Shown here: piece by piece, positions 44,270 through 51,997 of the stretch
How the letters are laid out: the number at the start of each line of letters is the position of its first letter
Numbering within the stretch: position 1 is the stretch's first letter
Assembly: GCA_947458745.1 (NCBI GenBank)
Contig: CANGYQ010000008.1
Coordinates: forward strand, 124,001-188,000
DNA: 64,000 nt
Reading direction: 5' to 3'
DNA from: Bryobacteraceae bacterium
Lineage (GTDB): Bacteria > Acidobacteriota > Terriglobia > Bryobacterales > Bryobacteraceae
Translations under genes and position numbers: made by a program
Notes under the pieces: generated by a model
The model's database searches: none
Seen by the model: the letters and a program-made list of their open reading frames with translations, nothing else
What the model was told of the DNA's origin: nothing

Positions 44270-47200
44270 CTAACGGACATACACGAACTCTTTCAGATTG
44301 AACACCGCATGCGCGACGTCTTTCCACAACTCGCGGCTCCCCATCAGCTTGTCGGCCGGCACCTTTTGCAAGCTGGCCAACTCCTTGGTCAACCCCACAA
44401 ACCGCTCCGTCTCGGCGGCCTCCGGCGCACGCCCCAAGGCCGTCCGGAACATCGCCGTAATGCGAGCCTCCACGGTGGGTGCCTGCTGCGCAATCAGTAG
44501 CTCCGCCCACACGCCCGCCTGCGCCACCACAAACGGATCATTCATGAGCGCCAGCGCTTGCGGCGGCACGTTGGTGGTGTCGCGAGTCCCTCGCGCCACG
44601 TTGGGGTTCGGAAAATCGAAGGTCTCCAGAAAGCGCGACCCCTCATGCCGCGTCACCTTCACATAGATGCTCCGCCGCCCCTCGCCATCGAGCGGCCCCT
44701 GGTGCAGCTTCCGGTAATCCTTCGGCTCCTCGCGATGCGGCTGAATGCTGGGCCCATACATCGTGCGATCCAGCCGTCCCGAGATGGCCAAAACCGAATC
44801 CCGGATCGACTCCGCCCCCATCCGCCGGATCGGGTAATGCGACAGCCACGCATTGCGCGGATCAATGCGCACCGCCTCCGCACTGGCCGTCCCCGCCTGC
44901 TGAAACGCCTGTGAAGTCACCAGCAGCCGGATCTGCTTCTTCACGGACCAACCACCCTCCGTGAACTGCGACGCCAGATAGTCGAGCAACTCCGGGTGTG
45001 TCGGCTTCTCGCCATAGGTGCCAAAGTTGTCCGCCGTCGCCACAATGCCACGCCCGAACACTTGCTGCCAGATCCGATTCGCCATCACCCGCGCCGTCAG
45101 CGGATTCGCCGGGTCAGCAATCAACTCCGCGACCTCGCGCCGCCCGCTGCCCATCGGGTTGAACACCGCGCCCGGCTTCGCCAGCAGCGACAAGAACCCG
45201 CGCGAGGCAAGCCTACCCGGCCGCTCCGCATCGCCGCCCACCATCACGGAGACATCGTAGCCCTGCTCCATGTCCGCCAACGCCTGCACCGTCGTCGGAG
45301 CAGTGATCCGCGCATCGATCGCGCGGTACTCACTCACCAACGCTGAAAGTTCCGGCGTCATCGCGGTGCTGTTCGACAGCAGCTTGGCATCGAGCAACCA
45401 GCCCAGCCAACGCGCGTCATCATCGGTCGACGTACCCGCCTCCCAGGCCGCCAGCGCCTGCCAGGTCACTTGCGCGTAGCGAGCCGCCACGTCGTCCATC
45501 GTCTTCGGAGCCGGACCTGCAAACAGCCGCTCCATGTGCGACAACTCGGGCTTCGGGCTGGCATCGACATCGTGCAACACCGCCCGCGTCACGCCGAAGT
45601 ACGAGTAAGGCGAAGCCACCTGTTCCGGCGTCGTCTTCAGCCGCCCCGGACGGTCCGGAATGCGCGGGTTGTCCTGCTTCGTCACCAGCTCAATGTAGAA
45701 GGGCAGAGCCTTCTGATCGTCGCGATTGGGCACCCTCACCCACGCCGGACGCGCGTTCTCGATCAGTTGGTAATCCTCGCTCAACATGCAGTTGTCGAGA
45801 ATCGTCCGCCGAGCCCCCAACTCCCCGCCCATCACCTCCAGGCTGACGAACTTCTTGTTCTTCGGCACCAGCGGCGAACGCAACCCGCCATTCAACCGCT
45901 CCGACAACGCGTGCGTATAGATGCCCGCCGGGAAGATGCCGGAGATGGCCACCGAGCCGCGATTGGCCACCGCAAACTCACCCGCCCGCGATGCCCCCGC
46001 CAGCGCTCCAGTCAGCCCCATACCATCGGCCTGCCAGCCGCCAAAGCCATCCTTGGCCAGATCACCGAACGGTTGAAAGTTCTCCCGGTTGTAGGCCGCG
46101 CGCGAAGTGCTCTCTTGCGCGTACGCCTTGGCGGCAGCCGCCCACTCAGCAGCCAGCTCACCATTGCCCAAGCGAGCCAGCACCGAGAGGGGCTCTTCCA
46201 TGCCCGCCTTGGGTTTCTCGAACTGCGACACCCACGCCTGCACCCGTTCCACCGGCAACTCCGCCACATCCGCCGCCACCGGAGATCCACCGGACCAGGC
46301 GCGATAGGCCGCCATCAGATAACGCGGCAGCGTCTCCAGCTCCAGTCGCCACGCCTTGGCGATCTCACGCCGGATCGGTGCCTTCAGCGCGGCCAACTGC
46401 TGCTTGATTCGGTCCTGCGCCTGCGGCACATCCGCCGTCCGCATCACCATGCGCGAACTCGACAGCACGCCGTAGAGCGCGTAATAGTCAGCCGTCGGAA
46501 TCGGGTCCAGCTTGTGGTCGTGGCAGCGTGCGCAAGCAATCGTCAGGCCCAGAAAGGCCTTGCCCACGGTATCGATCTGGTTGTCCACCACATCGGTCCG
46601 GATCTGCCGGAAGCGGATGCAGTCATCGTGCCCCAGCTCGCCCAGCCGGTAAGAAGTGGTGCCAATCAGCGATTCATTGATGCCGCTCTTCAGGTTGATG
46701 CGCGGCTTTTCCAGCAGATCCCCGGCCAGATGCTCGCGGACCAGTTGGTCATACGGGACATCGTCATTAAAGGCGCGGATCAGGTAGTCGCGGTAATGCC
46801 ACGCGCCATTGATCTCGTAGTTCCAGTCGTTGCCAAACGTCTCGGCAAAACGCATCACATCCATCCAGTGACGCGCCCACTGCTCACCCACATGCGGCGA
46901 CTTCAACAGCCGGTCCACCTGCCGCTCATAAGCCCCCGGCGCGGTGTCGCGCACAAACAGATCGACTTCCAGCGGTGTCGGTGGCAGCCCAGTCAGCACC
47001 AGGCTCAGCCGCCGCAGCAGCGTGGCCCGATCGGCTACAGGTGCAGGCTTCAACTGCGCCTTCTTGATCGCCTCGGCCAGATACCGGTCTACCGGGTGCG
47101 AAGACCAAGCGGGATCGCCCGCCGGAATCTCGGCGCGCCGCACGGGCTGGAATGCCCAATGTTCTTTCTTGATCCCCTCGTAGTAGCCCGGTGAGCCCGG

Positions 47201-47596
47201 CCCTTTCGCCGTCACCGCGCCCGCGGGCCACGGTGCGCCCGCTGCCACCCACTTCTCCAGTGCTGCAATCTCTTCCGGCTTAAGCTTGCCGCCCACCGGC
47301 ATCTTCAAGCCATCATGCCGAACCGCCCGCAGCAGCGGACTCAACGCCGCATCACCCGGAATCACCGCCGCCCCCCTGTTGCCGCCCTTCAGCAAACTCT
47401 CGCGGGAATCGACGCGCAGTGAGGAAGCCTGTTGAGATGGCCCATGACAGGCGAGGCAGTTCTTGAGCAGTACGGGGCGGACCGAGCGTTCAAAGAACTC
47501 AGCACCACCAGCCGGGGTATCGGCCGCCCGCAGTGCCCCAAGCCCACCGGAGAGCATGCCGATCACGCATAACAATGCCGCGCACAGTCGCACCAT
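44270..47596 (-). CDS. PSD1/DUF1549-DUF1553 cytochrome-domain protein, pair 1
   Basis: 1108 residues with a signal peptide. Domains in order: planctomycete cytochrome C domain with heme site Cys47-x2-Cys50-His51 (NCLACHGPSQ), DUF1549 (~150-400) with a second CARCHDHKLDPI motif, a long beta-rich insert, and DUF1553 in the last ~270 residues (TARVMANRIWQQVFGRGIVA). The heme motifs mean it is exported and probably redox-active, but the substrate is unknown. Followed by the DUF1501 gene. No cytochrome c maturation gene is in the window. Confidence 0.92.
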   Translation of the reverse strand: MVRLCAALLCVIGMLSGGLGALRAADTPAGGAEFFERSVRPVLLKNCLACHGPSQQASSLRVDSRESLLKGGNRGAAVIPGDAALSPLLRAVRHDGLKMPVGGKLKPEEIAALEKWVAAGAPWPAGAVTAKGPGSPGYYEGIKKEHWAFQPVRRAEIPAGDPAWSSHPVDRYLAEAIKKAQLKPAPVADRATLLRRLSLVLTGLPPTPLEVDLFVRDTAPGAYERQVDRLLKSPHVGEQWARHWMDVMRFAETFGNDWNYEINGAWHYRDYLIRAFNDDVPYDQLVREHLAGDLLEKPRINLKSGINESLIGTTSYRLGELGHDDCIRFRQIRTDVVDNQIDTVGKAFLGLTIACARCHDHKLDPIPTADYYALYGVLSSSRMVMRTADVPQAQDRIKQQLAALKAPIRREIAKAWRLELETLPRYLMAAYRAWSGGSPVAADVAELPVERVQAWVSQFEKPKAGMEEPLSVLARLGNGELAAEWAAAAKAYAQESTSRAAYNRENFQPFGDLAKDGFGGWQADGMGLTGALAGASRAGEFAVANRGSVAISGIFPAGIYTHALSERLNGGLRSPLVPKNKKFVSLEVMGGELGARRTILDNCMLSEDYQLIENARPAWVRVPNRDDQKALPFYIELVTKQDNPRIPDRPGRLKTTPEQVASPYSYFGVTRAVLHDVDASPKPELSHMERLFAGPAPKTMDDVAARYAQVTWQALAAWEAGTSTDDDARWLGWLLDAKLLSNSTAMTPELSALVSEYRAIDARITAPTTVQALADMEQGYDVSVMVGGDAERPGRLASRGFLSLLAKPGAVFNPMGSGRREVAELIADPANPLTARVMANRIWQQVFGRGIVATADNFGTYGEKPTHPELLDYLASQFTEGGWSVKKQIRLLVTSQAFQQAGTASAEAVRIDPRNAWLSHYPIRRMGAESIRDSVLAISGRLDRTMYGPSIQPHREEPKDYRKLHQGPLDGEGRRSIYVKVTRHEGSRFLETFDFPNPNVARGTRDTTNVPPQALALMNDPFVVAQAGVWAELLIAQQAPTVEARITAMFRTALGRAPEAAETERFVGLTKELASLQKVPADKLMGSRELWKDVAHAVFNLKEFVYVR

Positions 47597-47645
47597 AGCC
47601 GCTATGATATCCTGCGCTGTTGCTCAGCCAGCGGCACCTAATAGA

Positions 47646-47679
47646 ACGCCCGGCCCCCGGTACAGGAGGAGCCGGGCGT
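47646..47679 (-). terminator. probable terminator of the tryptophan-rich gene
   Basis: On the minus strand ACGCCCGGC (47679-47671) pairs with GCCGGGCGT (47654-47646), a 9-bp stem, followed by TCTATT. The T-run is weak. It lies 12 bases after the stop of the 47692 gene. Confidence 0.55.
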
Positions 47680-47691
47680 CAGCGGCCTAGC

Positions 47692-49812
47692 CTAGACGAT
47701 CACCGTCAGGCTGTAGTGGCTGCGGTTGCGATACGGCTTGTTGTAGCCGCAATCCGCAATGTTGCGCTTATACCCGTCCAGTTGAAGCAGGTAAGCACAC
47801 GTCGTGGGGAATGCCGTGGCGACATTCGGAATTGTCAGGCGAATTTCTCCGCCAATCCAGGAGGGGCGGCTGGAGCTCTGTGCCAGCGCCTGAATATAGG
47901 TGGGGCCCACCGAATCTGCGGCGGGCGGCGGTCCGATCAGGTTCACGGGAGCCAGCGAAACCCCCGGCAACCCCAGTAAGTTGATCTGGAAGTTACTGCC
48001 GTAGTTGGCTACCAGTGAATACGACGAGAGGAACCCATCGGGATCGTAGACGAAGAAATCGATCTCGAGCGGACCACCCTTGCTGGTATCGACCACGCCG
48101 CAAGGCGGAACCTCCACGCCGTTGTAGCGGACCGAAATGATGCGCGTGTCCGGTTCGGTGGTGCAGGTGTGCACTGTTCCCGCGCCGCACGGCTGCGTGG
48201 GCGAAGTGAACGGTGGAGTGAACGGCGATGTGTTGTCCACAAACCGGTTGTCCAGGCGTAGCGCGATGGAGTTATCAGTCTTGGTGTTACACAGCGGCAA
48301 TACGCGCGGATTGATCAGCTGCGTACCGGAAACCTTGTAGCCCTTGACGCGGAAGTAGTAGACGCCATCGCCGAAGTTATCCGCGGTCGCCAGATTCACG
48401 AGGACGTCCTGTCCGCCCACCGGAACACGCAGTACGCCCGGGGGTGCCGGATGAGCCACCTCGAAGTGATGTAGTGATTGGGCCACATTCTTGCCGTCGA
48501 TGACAGCGAAGTTGATGCTGAACGGTTGTGCGGTCACCACTGGCCCCGGCGCGATGTCCAGATACACCCGGGAGAAACCGCCCGCGGCCGCTGGAGGAAT
48601 GGGTGCCCATGAAGCCGGATTGGCGGGCGTGGCCGTGAACTCGACTTCGTAGTAGTCCACATTGCTGAGCGTGCCGAACTGCCCGCGCAGGGTCACGACC
48701 CCGGCAAACGGAATGTCGGAATCGTTGATCGGGTCGTTGGCATTCACTAGGCCGACCAACGGACTGGCCGGGCTCTGCTCGATATCAGTGATCAGCGTCT
48801 CGCAAGCCTTGGTGAGCACCACGCAGTCGCCATGGGGAGGAGGCGTGGGGCCGCAGCAGGCCTCCTGGTTGGCCAGCAGCGAAACGGTGAGGTTGTTCGG
48901 GATGTCCCAACGCGTGTCGAAGATCGTCTCTTTGACAATCACCTTCTCGCCGTCGCCGCAGTTCTGGGTGACCCGGAAGATAATGTCCGGGCTGCAATCA
49001 AGCCAAGGGGTCCACGGATGCCACGGCCAAATGCGGAGGCGCTGCAGTTCCGGAACGATCGGGAGGCGCTTGAGTAGGCTGCCTCGGATGGCCGGAATGG
49101 CCGCCGGATCGAAGGCAGATTTGGCGCTGGGCAGGCGGGTCGTTGCTTCTAGCAGCGGCTGGAACACGCGAAAATCCGGTACCGGATCGGGCCGCGGAGG
49201 TTTGGGGAGCTTCTCGTCCAACCGGAGGATGGGCAGAATGTGGCTGGCCAGCAATGGCTCCAGCGCCCAATAGCGGAGTTTCCACCACCAGATGGGCAGC
49301 CACCCGCAGCACCAGCGGAACGAGATCTTGAAGATGCCGTTGGCGTCGGTGACGGCCGTCATGCCCACCTTTTGCTGGGACGACCACCACCAGAAGAAGT
49401 CCACGTCAAAGGCACTCACTTGTGCGCCCGGCACCGGCCGGCCATCCGGACAAATGACGCGGCCCGAGATAGTGATCTGCCGGCACCAGGTGAGCCAGAA
49501 CTTCCAATAGAAGGGGTCAATGATGATCGGCACGGCCAACTTCTGGTCGCGCCAAAGTGCCGGCGCGATGTTCGCGGTCAGCGTCTGAAGCTTGAATATC
49601 TCGTCGTCGGTCGAGTCCGCGGGGCCGATGGCGGCCGTGAACGGAACCTTCTGGTCGACATCGAAGCTCACCTGGACCTTGTCCTCGGTGACCGAAACCA
49701 CCTTTGACAGCACCTTGCCGTCGGGCCCTTGCAAAGCCACCTTAATCTTCTGCTGTTTGCGTTCCGTGACCGCGATCTGACGCGCGTCTAGGGCGACAAT
49801 CAAAGTTGCCAT
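47692..49812 (-). CDS. tryptophan-rich protein with carboxypeptidase-regulatory-like domain
   Basis: 706 residues, ATG 49812 with AGGAGGA. There is no signal peptide. An N-terminal beta region (~1-90) precedes a carboxypeptidase-regulatory-like domain (~113-168, ISGRVICPDGRPVPGAQVSA) carrying the unusual clusters FFWWWSS, FRWCCGWLPIWWWKLRYWAL. A proline-rich linker, a Trp-rich segment near residue 270 and several beta domains follow, with repeated cysteines. The family is unknown to me beyond a vague memory of similar Trp-rich bacterial proteins. Third gene of a coupled cassette with the 87-residue and DUF1360 genes. Confidence 0.8.
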   Translation of the reverse strand: MATLIVALDARQIAVTERKQQKIKVALQGPDGKVLSKVVSVTEDKVQVSFDVDQKVPFTAAIGPADSTDDEIFKLQTLTANIAPALWRDQKLAVPIIIDPFYWKFWLTWCRQITISGRVICPDGRPVPGAQVSAFDVDFFWWWSSQQKVGMTAVTDANGIFKISFRWCCGWLPIWWWKLRYWALEPLLASHILPILRLDEKLPKPPRPDPVPDFRVFQPLLEATTRLPSAKSAFDPAAIPAIRGSLLKRLPIVPELQRLRIWPWHPWTPWLDCSPDIIFRVTQNCGDGEKVIVKETIFDTRWDIPNNLTVSLLANQEACCGPTPPPHGDCVVLTKACETLITDIEQSPASPLVGLVNANDPINDSDIPFAGVVTLRGQFGTLSNVDYYEVEFTATPANPASWAPIPPAAAGGFSRVYLDIAPGPVVTAQPFSINFAVIDGKNVAQSLHHFEVAHPAPPGVLRVPVGGQDVLVNLATADNFGDGVYYFRVKGYKVSGTQLINPRVLPLCNTKTDNSIALRLDNRFVDNTSPFTPPFTSPTQPCGAGTVHTCTTEPDTRIISVRYNGVEVPPCGVVDTSKGGPLEIDFFVYDPDGFLSSYSLVANYGSNFQINLLGLPGVSLAPVNLIGPPPAADSVGPTYIQALAQSSSRPSWIGGEIRLTIPNVATAFPTTCAYLLQLDGYKRNIADCGYNKPYRNRSHYSLTVIV

Positions 49813-49852
49813 GACACTTCCTCCTTAGAATGTTTGGGGGTTAGTTTTAGGT

Positions 49853-50116
49853 TTAGCCTCGGCGCAAGGCGACTTGCCTGAGGTTAGGTATATAGAGCAT
49901 TGAGGCAGCATCGTGGCGCGAAATGGTCTGGCGGGCACCACTGGCCGCGAATCGATACGGCCGACCGGTGATTGGTCCCGTGACGGAAAGGGAACTGCCA
50001 CCGATGTACTCGAACACAGGGTCCTGGGGCAACCCTGTGGCCGGTGCGTTGGAAGATGTGGCGGGATGCGCTTGGTAGGCGTGCGATCCCGCGGAGCGTT
50101 GATTACAGCAACTCAT
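49853..50116 (-). CDS. 87-residue protein with Cys-Cys N-terminus, unknown family
   Basis: ATG 50116; its ribosome binding site AGGAG is inside the last codons of the DUF1360 gene, so translation is coupled. The protein starts MSCCNQRSAG, has a flexible Ser/Ala/Pro stretch and then a compact pattern FEYIGGSSLSVTGPITGRPY with RF and ending LYIPNLRQV, which looks like a small beta barrel. I recall short proteins of this pattern in phage-related neighbourhoods, but cannot confirm it. It is 40 bases upstream of the tryptophan-rich gene. Confidence 0.7.
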   Translation of the reverse strand: MSCCNQRSAGSHAYQAHPATSSNAPATGLPQDPVFEYIGGSSLSVTGPITGRPYRFAASGARQTISRHDAASMLYIPNLRQVALRRG

Positions 50117-50122
50117 GAGGGG

Positions 50123-50455
50123 TTACTCCTGTGCGTTGTCTGGTGAAACCGCGTTGGGTTCTTCGGTCCAATGGGGAAGCGGAGCGTGCCGGCTCTCCGT
50201 GGCGCGGTGGAGCAGGATAGCGCCACCGGAAAGTCCCAGCCAGAGGCGGAGACCTTCCGGCCAGTTCTGCGCCTGAATCAGCGCAAACGGGATCGCCATC
50301 CACAGGCTGAGGCAGTAAAAGCAGCCGAACAAGCGGTGTGAAACTCGAAAGCTGCGTAACCGGACAAATAGGTTCCATGGACCGTCCTCGGCGTATATCA
50401 GATGCGTGACGCGCCACACCGCAAACGTATCAACCACGAACCACAAAATGAGCAT
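50123..50455 (-). CDS. DUF1360 membrane protein
   Basis: 110 residues. Three hydrophobic segments (about 2-14, 49-62, 70-84) and a conserved Cys45-x2-Cys48 in FGCFYCLSLW, which is characteristic of DUF1360. Known members occur in Bacillus sporulation/spore-coat contexts and in phages; no mechanism is established. No clear ribosome binding site, and the 109 bases upstream (50456-50564) hold the palindrome ACCGGCC/GGCCGGT (50464-50480). First gene of a three-gene cassette: its last codons contain the binding site of the next gene. Confidence 0.8.
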   Translation of the reverse strand: MLILWFVVDTFAVWRVTHLIYAEDGPWNLFVRLRSFRVSHRLFGCFYCLSLWMAIPFALIQAQNWPEGLRLWLGLSGGAILLHRATESRHAPLPHWTEEPNAVSPDNAQE

Positions 50456-50564
50456 AAAAGTTTACCGGCCTTAGGCCGGTCCGGCCGTTGGCTGCACAAA
50501 GTGTACAGCAACAAGCAGACAAGCGCCGTCCGGGTGCCCTCGTGCGGCATCAGGATCGAAAAAA

Positions 50565-51989
50565 TCAGGCGCAGATCTTCTTGACGACGTTGCCGTGCAC
50601 GTCGGTGAGGCGGAAATCGCGCCCCATGTGGCGGTAGGTCAGCTTCAAGTGGTCCAGACCCATCAAATGCAGAATCGTAGCTTGCAAGTCATGCACGTCA
50701 ATCGGATCTTCGGTGATGTTCAGCGCCAGCTCATCCGTCTTGCCGATCACCTGCCCCGCTTTCACGCCGCCCCCGGCCAGCCAGATCGAATAGCCGTTGG
50801 GATGATGATCGCGGCCCGCATTGTCGGCCTCGTCCGGCCGCCGGATCTCGGACAGGGCGGTTCGCCCAAACTCGCCGCCCCACACCACCAGCGTGTCCTT
50901 CAGCAAACCGCGCTGCTTCAAATCAGCCAGTAGGGCCGCCGTCGGCTTATCGGTCTGCTTGCAAGTCTTCGGCAAGCCGGAGTTGATGGCCGAATGGTGA
51001 TCCCACCCGGAGTGCATGACCAGTACAAACCGCACGCCCCGCTCCACCAACCGCCGCGCGAGCAGCAGGTTGGTGCCGTATTGCTTCGAATCCTTGTCGT
51101 CGATGCCGTAGCTAGACAGCGTCTCAGGCGATTCCTTCGTTAAGTCCGTCAACTCCGGCCCCGCCGATTGCATCCGGTAGGCTAGCTCATAGGAATGAAT
51201 GCGCGAGGCAATCTCGGCATCGCCCGTCTGCTCCAGATGCTGCGTATTCAGGTCCCGCAGTGCATCCAGGCGCGCCCGCTGCGAGGCCGCCGACAAGCCC
51301 GCCGGATTCGACAAGTAGAGAATCGGGTCGCCAGAGGAGCGCAGCACCGTGCCCTGGTACATCGACGGCAAAAAGCCATTGGTCCACAAGTCCGATCCGG
51401 CACTGGTGCCCGGCCCCGATTGCAGCGCGACAAACGCCGGCAGGTTCTTCGACTCCGAGCCCAACCCGTAAGTTGCCCAAGCCCCCATCGAAGGCCGCCC
51501 ACCCGTCATGTGGCCCGAGAACAGCAGCAACTGGCCCGGGTGATGGTTAAACGCATCCGAGCGCATCGACCGGATCAAGCAGATGTCATCCGCGTGCTTC
51601 GACGTATAAGGCAGCAGGTCCGACAGTTCCATGCCGCACTGCCCGTAACGCGCAAACTTGCGCGGCGAAGCCAGCACCTTAGCCGTCGGCTTGATGAAGG
51701 CCAGCTTCATGTCCTTGGTCATCTCCGGCGGCAGCGATTGGCCATGCCACTTTTCGAGACCGGGCTTCGGATCAAACAAGTCCATCTGCGAAGGCGCGCC
51801 TTCCTGGAACAGGAAGATCACGTTCTTCGCCTTCGGCGCAAAGTGCGGCGCACGCGGAGCCAGCGGATCGGTAGTGGGCGTGGTGGCGCCCTGCATCAAT
51901 TCCGACAGGGCCAGCGTCCCTATCCCGGCCAGCGACCGGCGCAGGAAGTCCCGCCGCAGATGAGTTTCAAATAATTGGCGTTCGTTCAT
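50565..51989 (-). CDS. DUF1501 exported protein, pair 2
   Basis: 474 residues. The Tat-like signal is RRDFLRRSLAGIGTLALSEL. Motifs match the pair-1 protein: AKNVIFLFQEGAPSQMDLFD, VVWGGEFGRTALSEI, DVHDLQATILHLMGLDHLKL. It starts 8 bases after the PSD1 stop, so the two are one transcript. The protein differs from its paralogue along most of its length, so the duplication is not recent. Its product may act with PSD1 in the periplasm. Confidence 0.92.
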   Translation of the reverse strand: MNERQLFETHLRRDFLRRSLAGIGTLALSELMQGATTPTTDPLAPRAPHFAPKAKNVIFLFQEGAPSQMDLFDPKPGLEKWHGQSLPPEMTKDMKLAFIKPTAKVLASPRKFARYGQCGMELSDLLPYTSKHADDICLIRSMRSDAFNHHPGQLLLFSGHMTGGRPSMGAWATYGLGSESKNLPAFVALQSGPGTSAGSDLWTNGFLPSMYQGTVLRSSGDPILYLSNPAGLSAASQRARLDALRDLNTQHLEQTGDAEIASRIHSYELAYRMQSAGPELTDLTKESPETLSSYGIDDKDSKQYGTNLLLARRLVERGVRFVLVMHSGWDHHSAINSGLPKTCKQTDKPTAALLADLKQRGLLKDTLVVWGGEFGRTALSEIRRPDEADNAGRDHHPNGYSIWLAGGGVKAGQVIGKTDELALNITEDPIDVHDLQATILHLMGLDHLKLTYRHMGRDFRLTDVHGNVVKKICA

Positions 51990-51997
51990 GGCTTCAA

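Noticed and set aside
45470..47194. 574-codon open frame on the plus strand
   Set aside because: Antisense to the PSD1 gene, Arg/His/Gln-rich and without recognisable motifs.
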